Part shown: piece after piece, positions 8,401 to 14,001 of the stretch | How positions within the stretch are numbered: position 1 is the stretch's first letter | Layout of the letters: each line of letters begins with the position of its first letter | Source: Acetobacteraceae bacterium | GTDB taxonomy: Bacteria > Pseudomonadota > Alphaproteobacteria > Acetobacterales > Acetobacteraceae | Reading direction: 5' to 3' | Assembly (NCBI GenBank): GCA_947478535.1 | Contig: CANJXD010000100.1 | Coordinates: 1 to 14,001 of the forward strand | Length of the DNA stretch: 14,001 bases | Made by a program: the position numbers and the translations under genes | The notes under the pieces: generated by a model | What the model was told of the DNA's origin: nothing | What the model saw: the letters and a program-made list of their open reading frames with translations, nothing else | Databases searched by the model: none

Positions 8401-8727
8401 GGGACGGAGGGCGAGTACGTGGCGGGGGTGCGCTTCAAGGCCTGGGATCCGCCATCCGCCCTGCACCCGACCGTCGGTGCCCAGGCGCCGCTGACCTTCG
8501 ATATCTGGGATAGCTGGACCGGCCGCAGCCTTGGCGGCTGCACCCATCACGTGGCGCATCCCGGCGGGCGCAACTACCAGACCTTCCCGGTCAATGCGAA
8601 TGAGGCCGAGGCCCGCCGCCGCGCGCTGTTCCTGCCGATGGGCCACACGCCGGGCGCGATGGCCGCGCCGCGCGTGGTGACCGCGCGCGCCACGCCGCGC
8701 ACCCTCGACCTCCGGCGGGCCCGCTGA
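5434..8727 (+). CDS. Transglutaminase-like protease fused to DUF2126 (GCS-like amidoligase) domain
   Basis: Large cytoplasmic protein of 1097 residues with no signal peptide. Residues 1-90 are the bacterial transglutaminase N-terminal domain, and about 165-250 are a transglutaminase-like core with Cys180 (GSCRDSGWL), His229 (LHAWCEVYV) and Asp245 (GLDPTSG), a complete papain-like triad. From about 300 to the end is the DUF2126/COG4196 region: VGGEPTFVADTDRDAPEWN (329-347), IEVNIHPATDW (661-671), a glycine-rich GGGNHMVMG (705-713) and GLVEFRGFEMPPH (831-843). Aravind and co-workers predicted this domain to be a glutamine-synthetase/GCS-fold carboxylate-amine ligase. One chain would thus contain both a peptide-bond-forming and a peptide-cleaving or transferring activity. 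An acidic Glu-Pro stretch (549-557) looks like an internal linker. The start at 5434 matches the usual N-terminus of the family, with GGCGGAA upstream. The downstream ATP-grasp gene follows after 47 bases. Domain assignment is strong; the reaction is prediction. Confidence 0.93.
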   Translation: MSIHAALTHRTSYHYDRLVGMSPQLIRLRPAPHSRTPILSYSLDISPKPHFLNWVQDPQGNFIARVVFPERVRDFVVTVDLLADLATINPFDFFVEPEAEVFPFEYDPVLAQELAPFRKLEEPGPLLAAYLKDIPRKAPNTVNYLVDLNQKLSEDIGYIVRMEPGVWTPEQVLENRKGSCRDSGWLLVQMLRHLGFAARFVSGYLIQLVPDVKSVTGPVGTAVDFTDLHAWCEVYVPGAGWIGLDPTSGLLAGEGHIPLAATPEPGSAAPITGGVDECETEFGFHMEVRRVEETPRVTKPYTEEAWAKITALGARVDKALEAGDVRLTVGGEPTFVADTDRDAPEWNTDALGPTKRAYAGRLLRRLAPLWAQGAALTYSQGKWYPGEQLPRWGLYCHWRADGEPVWTDPTLLAGDDDKDDATARDAAEFATILAARLGIDPSLRMPAREDIHYYLWREKKLPANVVAEDAKLRDPMERARFAKLYGHGLAAEVGSVLPLRRTGEGEARAWESSSWALREGELFLIPGDSPIGFRLPLDSLPWATEEAIEPEPEPDPFAPHAPLPLRQDLPQGRARIIAQKPPKPGREEPGIVRTALCVEARDGLIHVFLPPLTQAEDWLTLVAAIEATAKDAGRKVFLEGYLAPSDPRLLHFSVTPDPGVIEVNIHPATDWQDLSTRTEQLYEEARQVGLDSQKFMLDGRHVGTGGGNHMVMGAAEVADSPFLRRPDLLKSLVGFWHNHPSLSYLFSGMFIGPTSQHPRVDEARGDAMHELETALAQVPPPPTGEGDVPTPPWMVDRIFRNLLVDMTGNTHRTEFCIDKMYDPSGPSGRRGLVEFRGFEMPPHWRMSLAQQALLRSLVAGFWRQPYDRRLIKWGTRLHDDFMLHHYVQQDFTDVLEEVAALGFALDPAWFAPHLEFRFPKVGAIALRGMELELRNALEPWHVLGEEASAGGTTRYVDSSVERLQTRVTGWVEERFVLACNGAAVPLQPTGTEGEYVAGVRFKAWDPPSALHPTVGAQAPLTFDIWDSWTGRSLGGCTHHVAHPGGRNYQTFPVNANEAEARRRALFLPMGHTPGAMAAPRVVTARATPRTLDLRRAR

Positions 8728-8774
8728 TCGAGGCCGCGGCGCCAGCGGGAGGGCCCCCGCCCAGGCTTGACGAG

Positions 8775-11237
8775 ATGCGCCTCGATGAGACGCAACTCGA
8801 CGAGATGGTCGATGGTCGTGGCCGCGTGCGGCCGCATTGGCGGAGGTTGCTCGGGGCGTTTTCCTCCCTCGGCTATGCCACGGTGGCCGAGCGCGGCCGG
8901 CGGCTTGACCGTGCCTTCGAGGAAGAAGGCGTCGCGACCGTGCTGGTGGCGGATGCCGCTGGCGGGTTGCAGGGCCGCGCGCGCAGGCCGTGGCGTTGCG
9001 ATCCGGTGCCGCTGATCCTCGGCGCGACGGAATTCGAGGCGCTGGAAGCCGGCCTCGCCCAGCGGGCGAGGCTGCTCTCGGCCATGTTGGGCGACCTGTA
9101 TGGCGAACAGCGGCTGCTGCGGGACGGGGTGATCCCGGCGACGCTGGTGCTGGGCAATCCGCATTTCCTCCGCCCCTGCCACGCTCCGCTCGGGGACGCC
9201 TTTCCGCACCTGACCTTCTATGGCGCCGACCTGCTGCGCGGGCCGGATGGCGCCTGGCGCGTGGTGGCGGATCGCTGCGGCGGGGCCAATGGCGTGGGCT
9301 TTGCTGCGGAAAACCGGGCGCTGCTGGCGCGCGTGCTGCCGGAAGCCTTCAGCGCCGTGCAGGTCCGCGCGCTGCGCCCCTTCTTCGATGCCTGGCTCGA
9401 CGGCTTGCAGCAATTGGCGCCGCCTGGCGTGGACAATCCGCGCCTCGCTCTGCTGACACCCGGCGCGCGGCAGGAAACCTGGCTGGAACACCTGTATCTG
9501 TCCCGCGAACTCGGGCTGGAACTGGTGGAAACCGGGGACCTGATGGTGCGGGATGGGCAGGTCTTCCTGAAGACGCTGCGCGGGCTGCGCCGCATCGATG
9601 TCATCCTCCGCCGCACCAAGGGGGAATTGTCGGACCCGCTGGAATTCAACGCTGGCGGTGGCGTGCCGGGGCTGATGCAGGTCATGCGCTCGGGGGCCGT
9701 GCGGCTGGTGAATGCGCCGGGCTCCATGCTGGCGGAAGCGCCGGGGACAGCGCCCTATCACGCGGCCGCTGCGCGGGCGCTGCTGGGGGAAGACCTGGCG
9801 CTGCCGGCGCTGGAGACGCTGTGGCTTGGCGATGCGCAATCGCGCCGGCGCGTGCAGGCGGAGCCTGATGTCTGGCGGCTGCGCTCGGCCTTCGATCCCG
9901 GCCATGCCGCGCCTCTCGGGGCGCTGGATGTCTTCGGTGGCGGCGCGCCCTGGCAGTACGCGGCGACGCGGCCGATGACCCCCTCCGGTGCACCGCGCCT
10001 GAAGGGGGAGGCGCTGGACCCCGCGCCGGTGATGCTGCGCATGTTCCTGGCCCGCGACGCCACGGGCACCTGGCGCGCCATGCCGGGCGGCCTCGCGCAT
10101 GTGCTCGAAGGCGTCGGCGCCATTGCCGGGCCGCCGGGGCGGCGGGGCGCTGCCAAGGATGTGTGGGTGGTGACGGAGGATGGCGGCGATATCCTTGGCC
10201 CCGCCGCGCTGCGCGTGGCGACGCTGCCGATCCGGCGATCCTCCGGCGAATTGCCGAGCCGCGTGGCGGATGACCTGTTCTGGCTCGGCCGCTATGTCGA
10301 ACGCCTGGAATCCTGCGCCCGGCTGGCGCGCGCCCTGCTCGCGCGGCTGCTGCGCGGCGCCGCTCTGCCGCGGGAGATCGCGGAGATCCGGGCGCTCGCG
10401 CGCTGCCTGCACGCGGCAGGGTTGATCGAGGAGGAAGTGGCGGCGAGCCCGGCCGATGGCACCGCCCTGCCGCGCGCGCTGCGGGCGGCGGCGGGACCGG
10501 GCGGGGCGTTCAGTGTGCTGCTCGATTGCGTGGAACGCCCGCAGGTCGCGGTCCGGGACCGGCTGACGCATGACATGTGGGCGGCCTTCGCGACGCTGAG
10601 CCAGGAAGGCCGCGCCCGGCTCGCCCTCGGCGCCACCGGTCTCGATGCGCTGGTGGAGGCGATGACGGCGATCATCCGCGCCTGCACGGCGCTGGCCGGG
10701 ATCGCGGCGGAGAACATGGTGCGGGGCGGCGCCTGGATGTTCCTCGACCTCGGCCGGCGGATCGAGCGTGCGGCGGCGACGGCGCGCAACCTCGGCCATG
10801 CGCTGGAACAGCCGCCGGCGCGGATGGAGGCGGGGCTGCGGCTGGCGCTCGAGATCTGCGACAGCACGCTGACCTACCGGTCCCGCTACCTCGCCACCGT
10901 GCAGCCGGCGCCGGTGCTGGACCTGGTGCTGGCGGACCCCGGCAATCCACGGGCGCTCGGCTTCCAGCTTTCGGCGGTGGCGGAACGGCTGGCGGAAATC
11001 GGCGGCGCGGATGACGAATTGGCGGCCATCGCCTCCAGCCTCGCGGCGCGGCCGCAGGCGCTGGTGGATGGTGTGCTGATGGCGCCGGACCGGGATGTGG
11101 CGGCGGCGGCGCTGCCGAAGGCGTTGATGGAATTGGAGAGCGAGGCCGCCGCGCTGTCGGATGCCGTGGCGCGGCGCTATGTCAGCCATGTCCGCACCCG
11201 GACCCTGAGCGATGAGGAAGTGGGGGGCGGCGGGTGA
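8775..11237 (+). CDS. Circularly permuted ATP-grasp / alpha-E domain fusion
   Basis: Cytoplasmic fusion of 820 residues. Residues 1 to about 480 are a circularly permuted type 2 ATP-grasp domain (DUF404/DUF407 type): VDGRGRVRPHW (12-22), LGNPHFLRP (126-134), YGADLLRGPDGAWRVV (149-164), ENR (179-181), the ELGLELVETGDLMVRDG block (245-261), VPGLMQVMRSG (297-307) and MPGGL (436-440). Residues about 494-810 are the helical alpha-E domain (DUF403): RVADDLFWLGRYVER (496-510), GGAWMFLDLGRRIERA (651-666), STLTYRSRYL (697-706) and NPRALGFQL (724-732). ATP-grasp enzymes join a carboxylate to an amine via an acyl-phosphate; the alpha-E role is unknown. In many genomes these are two genes, here fused. 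The ATG at 8775 has only a weak AGG upstream, and the frame continues upstream without another ATG or GTG nearby. The GTGA overlap with the next gene implies coupled expression. Some ATP-site motifs look divergent (see findings). Confidence 0.93.
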   Translation: MRLDETQLDEMVDGRGRVRPHWRRLLGAFSSLGYATVAERGRRLDRAFEEEGVATVLVADAAGGLQGRARRPWRCDPVPLILGATEFEALEAGLAQRARLLSAMLGDLYGEQRLLRDGVIPATLVLGNPHFLRPCHAPLGDAFPHLTFYGADLLRGPDGAWRVVADRCGGANGVGFAAENRALLARVLPEAFSAVQVRALRPFFDAWLDGLQQLAPPGVDNPRLALLTPGARQETWLEHLYLSRELGLELVETGDLMVRDGQVFLKTLRGLRRIDVILRRTKGELSDPLEFNAGGGVPGLMQVMRSGAVRLVNAPGSMLAEAPGTAPYHAAAARALLGEDLALPALETLWLGDAQSRRRVQAEPDVWRLRSAFDPGHAAPLGALDVFGGGAPWQYAATRPMTPSGAPRLKGEALDPAPVMLRMFLARDATGTWRAMPGGLAHVLEGVGAIAGPPGRRGAAKDVWVVTEDGGDILGPAALRVATLPIRRSSGELPSRVADDLFWLGRYVERLESCARLARALLARLLRGAALPREIAEIRALARCLHAAGLIEEEVAASPADGTALPRALRAAAGPGGAFSVLLDCVERPQVAVRDRLTHDMWAAFATLSQEGRARLALGATGLDALVEAMTAIIRACTALAGIAAENMVRGGAWMFLDLGRRIERAAATARNLGHALEQPPARMEAGLRLALEICDSTLTYRSRYLATVQPAPVLDLVLADPGNPRALGFQLSAVAERLAEIGGADDELAAIASSLAARPQALVDGVLMAPDRDVAAAALPKALMELESEAAALSDAVARRYVSHVRTRTLSDEEVGGGG

Positions 11238-12103
11238 CGCGCTACGCACTGCGTCACCACACGGCCTATCGCTACGCCTCGCCGGTCGATCTGGCGTCGC
11301 ATCTGCTGCACCTGACGCCGCGGCAGGTGCGGGGCCAGGTGGTGGAACACGTCTCCGTGGTGGCGAGCCCGGCGGCGGGCTACCGGATGCAGGGCATGGA
11401 CCATTTCGGCAATGGCGTGGCCTGGGTATTCCTGGAAGCGCCGCATGAGGCCTTCGAGGTGACGCTGGAGGCGACCGTCGATGTCGCCTTCCCAGCCCCG
11501 CCCCCAGCGCCGGAGACCTGGCCCTGGGAAGCTGTGCGGGATGCGGCGCAGCAGCCGGAAGGCTGGGACGCCGCGGAATTCGCCCTGCCTTCCCCCTTGG
11601 CGCCGGCGGACCGCGCGGCGGGCGGCTATGCGGCGCTGTCCTTCCCGCGCGGGCGGCCGGTGCTGGCGGGGCTGCTGGACCTGACGGCGCGGATCAAGCG
11701 GGATTTCGCCTTCAAGCCGGGGGTGACCACCATCTCCACCCCGGTGGCGCAGGTGCTGGCGCAGCGGGCGGGCGTCTGCCAGGACTTCGCGCATCTGATG
11801 ATCGCGGGGCTGCGCGCGCTCGGCCTGCCGGCCCGCTATACCAGCGGCTATGTCCGCACCCGCCCGCCGCCGGGGCAGAAGCGCCGGGCCGGCGCGGATC
11901 AGAGCCACGCCTGGGTCGGCTGCTGGCTCGGCCCCTGGCATGGCTGGGTGGACCTCGACCCCACGAATGACCTGGTGGTGGCGGATGAGCATCTGCTGCT
12001 GGGCTGGGGGCGGGACTACGCCGATATCAGCCCGATCAAGGGAATCCTGCTCGGCGGCGGCAAGCAGGAGTTGGAGGTGAGTGTCGATCTGATCGCGGTT
12101 TAG
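11234..12103 (+). CDS. Stand-alone transglutaminase-like cysteine protease/transferase
   Basis: Cytoplasmic protein of 289 residues and no signal peptide, made of the bacterial transglutaminase N-terminal domain (about 1-85) and a transglutaminase-like core. The papain-like triad is complete: Cys182 in GVCQDFAHL, His225 in QSHAWVGCW and Asp242 in DLDPTND. Members of this family act as peptidases, amidases or transferases on amide bonds; the substrate is unknown. The GTG start overlaps the TGA of the ATP-grasp/alpha-E gene (GTGA), a sign of translational coupling. A GAGGAAG sequence about 13 bases upstream and a G-rich run may serve as the ribosome binding site. It is a paralogue of the N-terminal part of the 5434-8727 product, so the operon carries two transglutaminase domains beside two predicted ligase domains. 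A proteolytic or transfer step in peptide-tag turnover is the likeliest inference. Confidence 0.93.
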   Translation: MTRYALRHHTAYRYASPVDLASHLLHLTPRQVRGQVVEHVSVVASPAAGYRMQGMDHFGNGVAWVFLEAPHEAFEVTLEATVDVAFPAPPPAPETWPWEAVRDAAQQPEGWDAAEFALPSPLAPADRAAGGYAALSFPRGRPVLAGLLDLTARIKRDFAFKPGVTTISTPVAQVLAQRAGVCQDFAHLMIAGLRALGLPARYTSGYVRTRPPPGQKRRAGADQSHAWVGCWLGPWHGWVDLDPTNDLVVADEHLLLGWGRDYADISPIKGILLGGGKQELEVSVDLIAV

Positions 12104-12117
12104 CGATGGGTCTGACG

Positions 12118-12178
12118 GCTTGACCCCTCTCCCACCCGGGGCGGATGCTCCCGCCATCGTGGGGGAAGGGTCTGAAGC
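12118..12178 (+). promoter_or_regulatory. Long hairpin covering the hydrolase ribosome binding site
   Basis: The left arm at 12118-12135 pairs with the right arm at 12159-12178: 18 pairs with one mismatch, one G-U wobble and a two-base bulge (12173-12174). Inside the loop a second stem pairs 12140-12144 (GGCGG) with 12151-12155 (CCGCC). The right arm contains the purine-rich GGGGAAGGG (12162-12170) that is the only good Shine-Dalgarno for the ATG at 12180. Folding would therefore hide it. There is no T run, so it is not a canonical rho-independent terminator. It may be a translational attenuator, an mRNA-processing element, or a copy of a dispersed palindromic repeat. Confidence 0.6.
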
Positions 12179-12179
12179 A

Positions 12180-13778
12180 ATGATCACCGGCAGCAGGGCC
12201 GCGATGGCGGCGGCATTTCTCCTCGGCCTGGCGGGGGGCGCCATGGCGCAACCAGCGCAGCCCGCCCCGGCCGTGCACCCCGATACACCCGCGCCGGAAT
12301 GCGAGCGCCGCGTGGGTTTCGACCGCAACGCGGTGATGCCGGGCTATCTGTCCGAGGAAGCCGGCCAGCGCGTCTGCATCCCCTTCATGCCGACGGCGCA
12401 ATTCGCGCCCGCTGGCTATCGCGGCGAATTCCACGCCGATGAGTTCACCGATGCCCGCATCCGTGCCCGTTGGGTGGCCTGCCGGGCGGATGCCACCTGC
12501 GCGGCGGCGGCGCGGGCCGGCGCCGTGACCTTCACCTCGGAAGAACGCCGGCGCACCGGCACGGTCGATCCGCATGGGCTCATCGACCCGCATGGCACCG
12601 TTGACCTCCGCGCCATTCGCCGCCCCGGCTATTTCGCCCGCGCGCCCTTCGCGGAGCCGATCGCGTCGGCCGAGCCGCGCACCTTCACGGTGGAATTCAC
12701 CGCGCCGCGCGACAGCTACGAACGCCTGCACCTGAACCGGCATGACCCGATCCGCCTGCGCGGCTGGTACATGGAGGGGGAGGGCCTGGCGGTCGGCGCC
12801 GGCCGGCGCCGGGCGCTCGTCGTCATGGTCAATGGCGGCGGCAACGAGATGACGGGCATCGACGATCCCGGCGCGAATGGGGTGATGCGCAATGCCGCCG
12901 GCACTTGGGTGCCGGACCCGTCCGCGGCCACGCGTTCCGAACAGCCGGGCATGCGCCATTGGCGCGGCTTCGCGGCGGCGCTGGTGGCGGCGGGCTTCGA
13001 CGTGCTGCTGACCGACCGGCGCGGCAATGGCATCTCGGGCGGCGTCAGCGGCTTCAACACCGCCGAACAGGCGCGCGACATCTTCCGCCAGTTACATCAA
13101 CTCGACACCGGCGAGGGCCTCCGGATGCTGACCCCGGGGGGCGAGGTACTCGAAGGCCGTGCCGCCGGTGGGCGGCTGCTGGCGGGGATGGGCGCCTCCG
13201 GCATTCCCGTGGTGCTGATGGGCTATTCCCGCGGCAGCTACACCGCGGCCTGGGCGATGCACCAGAACTTCGTCGAGGATTGCGACCGCGATCATCCCGG
13301 CACCGCCTGCGGCACGGCGCGCGGCCAGCCGAACATCCGGGGCGCCATCCTGTATGGCCCGAACTCCGGCGGCCTCGGCTGGCGCCTCGCGGGGCATGAC
13401 ATGGTGGAGGCGGCGCTGCGCGTCGAACGCCACACCACCTACTACCCCGATGGCGAGGTCTTCGCCGGCATCGAGCAATGGCCGGCGCTGATGGTGGCGA
13501 AGGGAACCTATGACTATGTGGAGGGCCTGGAAGGCTCGCTCCAGGCCTTCCAGCGGGCCCGTGGCTTGCGGGAAATCCACACCTTCCGCGGCCCTCACCA
13601 GTTGAACACCCAGGCGCCGGAGGCGATGCGCATGGTCGGTGAGCGCGTCGCCGCCTTCGCCCGCGCCGCCGTGCTGGGAGAGCCCGCGGCCGAAGGCTTC
13701 CGGGAGCCGCGCGATCTGCGCGAGTTGGTGATCAGCAGCACGCCGATCTGGAGCGCGACGACGGACGCCATGCCGTAG
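12180..13778 (+). CDS. Secreted alpha/beta-hydrolase-fold protein
   Basis: Predicted exported serine hydrolase of 532 residues. A signal peptide spans residues 1-23 (SR near the N-terminus, Ala/Leu-rich core, Ala-Met-Ala before Gln24). The hydrolase fold shows NGGG (218-221) as a candidate oxyanion loop, LLTDRRGNG (276-284), the nucleophile elbow GYSRG with Ser350, a likely acid Asp445 in GTYDY and a likely base His473 in GPHQLNT. Six cysteines (41, 66, 101, 107, 368, 377) fit periplasmic disulfides. About 170 residues precede the fold, with a repeated DPHG (130-133 and 136-139). The ATG at 12180 is chosen over an in-frame TTG at 12120 because the signal peptide begins there. Ester or peptide substrates are both possible; I do not recognise a named family. 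It follows the transglutaminase gene by 76 bases containing a hairpin, so it may be co-transcribed but separately controlled. Confidence 0.85.
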   Translation: MITGSRAAMAAAFLLGLAGGAMAQPAQPAPAVHPDTPAPECERRVGFDRNAVMPGYLSEEAGQRVCIPFMPTAQFAPAGYRGEFHADEFTDARIRARWVACRADATCAAAARAGAVTFTSEERRRTGTVDPHGLIDPHGTVDLRAIRRPGYFARAPFAEPIASAEPRTFTVEFTAPRDSYERLHLNRHDPIRLRGWYMEGEGLAVGAGRRRALVVMVNGGGNEMTGIDDPGANGVMRNAAGTWVPDPSAATRSEQPGMRHWRGFAAALVAAGFDVLLTDRRGNGISGGVSGFNTAEQARDIFRQLHQLDTGEGLRMLTPGGEVLEGRAAGGRLLAGMGASGIPVVLMGYSRGSYTAAWAMHQNFVEDCDRDHPGTACGTARGQPNIRGAILYGPNSGGLGWRLAGHDMVEAALRVERHTTYYPDGEVFAGIEQWPALMVAKGTYDYVEGLEGSLQAFQRARGLREIHTFRGPHQLNTQAPEAMRMVGERVAAFARAAVLGEPAAEGFREPRDLRELVISSTPIWSATTDAMP

Positions 13779-13794
13779 GCTGGTCGGATGGGAT

Positions 13795-13800
13795 AGGGAG
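13795..13800 (+). promoter_or_regulatory. Ribosome binding site of the last, partial gene
   Basis: AGGGAG lies seven bases before the ATG at 13808 and supports a genuine gene start there. The gene begins only 29 bases after the hydrolase stop, so it may be co-transcribed with it. Confidence 0.7.
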
Positions 13801-13807
13801 ACAGGCG

Positions 13808-14001
13808 ATGAAGATCGGTCTTGTGGGGGCCACACAGGCCAGCGTGGCGGGGCTCGATGCGCCGGCGGAACTCGCGGCCATCGCGGCGCCGGGCACCGAG
13901 ATCCGCGCCTTTCCCGTCCGCATGCCGATCTTCGCCCATACCCAGGTCGAATTCGCGATGCAGGCGCTGAACCACCTGGAAGCCGGCCTCGCGGCGGTGG
14001 A
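13808..14001 (+). CDS. 5' part of an unidentified gene, possibly Asp/Glu racemase-like
   Basis: The first 64 codons of an open frame that runs off the right edge. The product begins MKIGLVGATQAS, a short beta strand followed by a glycine-rich turn, and there is no signal peptide, so it should be cytoplasmic. The pattern of an initial strand, a second strand (EIRAFPVRMP, about 31-40) and a helix ending HLEAGLAAV resembles aspartate/glutamate/hydantoin racemase-type proteins. The diagnostic cysteine motifs would lie outside the window, so this is a guess. A good AGGGAG site and codon use like the neighbours make the gene itself credible. Confidence 0.6.
   Translation, partial: MKIGLVGATQASVAGLDAPAELAAIAAPGTEIRAFPVRMPIFAHTQVEFAMQALNHLEAGLAAV

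Noticed and set aside
5404..8646. A 1080-codon open frame on the minus strand, antisense to the transglutaminase-DUF2126 gene
   Set aside because: It follows from extreme GC at third codon positions, which removes stops from the opposite frame. The translation is Arg/Gly/Ala/Gln-rich, shows no domain, and the opposite frame is a recognised protein along its whole length.
8574..11249. An 891-codon minus-strand open frame antisense to the ATP-grasp/alpha-E gene
   Set aside because: Same GC-bias shadow: low-complexity Arg/Gln/His-rich translation with no domain, and the plus-strand frame carries clear family motifs throughout.
12120..12179. TTG start at 12120 for the hydrolase
   Set aside because: It lies inside the hairpin arm, lacks a Shine-Dalgarno, and would place 20 residues before an otherwise good signal peptide starting at 12180.
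1..14001. Search for mobile elements, CRISPR arrays, tRNA genes or prophage signs
   Set aside because: No transposase or integrase motifs, no regularly spaced repeats and no tRNA-like cloverleaf were seen; codon and base use look uniform across the window.

Overview
The window is very GC-rich (about 70 % by eye) and densely coding, with strong third-position GC bias, AGGAGG-like ribosome binding sites and frequent 4-base gene overlaps. Gene content and style suggest an alphaproteobacterium, most likely Acetobacteraceae or a Roseomonas-like relative. That placement is inference; no rRNA or marker gene is present. There are no tRNA or rRNA genes, CRISPR arrays, transposases or integrases.

Left half, minus strand (5188 down to 1): five genes in one direction. 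In transcription order they are an NADP-type SDR oxidoreductase, a second SDR with an NAD-type pocket, a small secreted mono-haem c-type cytochrome, glucokinase (glk; TTG start overlapping the cytochrome stop) and glycogen phosphorylase (glgP). The window edge cuts glgP near its C-terminus. The last two form a glycogen/glucose module: GlgP releases glucose-1-phosphate from glycogen, and Glk phosphorylates free glucose to glucose-6-phosphate. The link of the SDRs and cytochrome to sugar metabolism is not obvious.

A 245-base gap (5189-5433) separates this group from a divergent plus-strand group and probably holds both promoters.

Right half, plus strand (5434 to the end): the core is a three-gene cluster. 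It encodes (1) a 1097-residue transglutaminase-like protease fused to a DUF2126/COG4196 domain, predicted to be a glutamate-cysteine-ligase-like amidoligase; (2) an 820-residue fusion of a circularly permuted ATP-grasp domain with an alpha-E domain; and (3) a second, stand-alone transglutaminase-like protein whose GTG start overlaps the preceding stop. This set of families has been recognised by comparative genomics as a probable peptide-bond-forming and peptide-cleaving system. To my knowledge its substrate and product are undetermined. None of the three has a signal peptide, so the system should be cytoplasmic. A secreted alpha/beta hydrolase follows, and a long hairpin in its leader buries its Shine-Dalgarno sequence. 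The window ends 64 codons into another gene that I cannot name firmly.

The most interesting material is the ligase/transglutaminase cluster, including an ATP-grasp domain whose motifs look divergent, and the hairpin between that cluster and the hydrolase.
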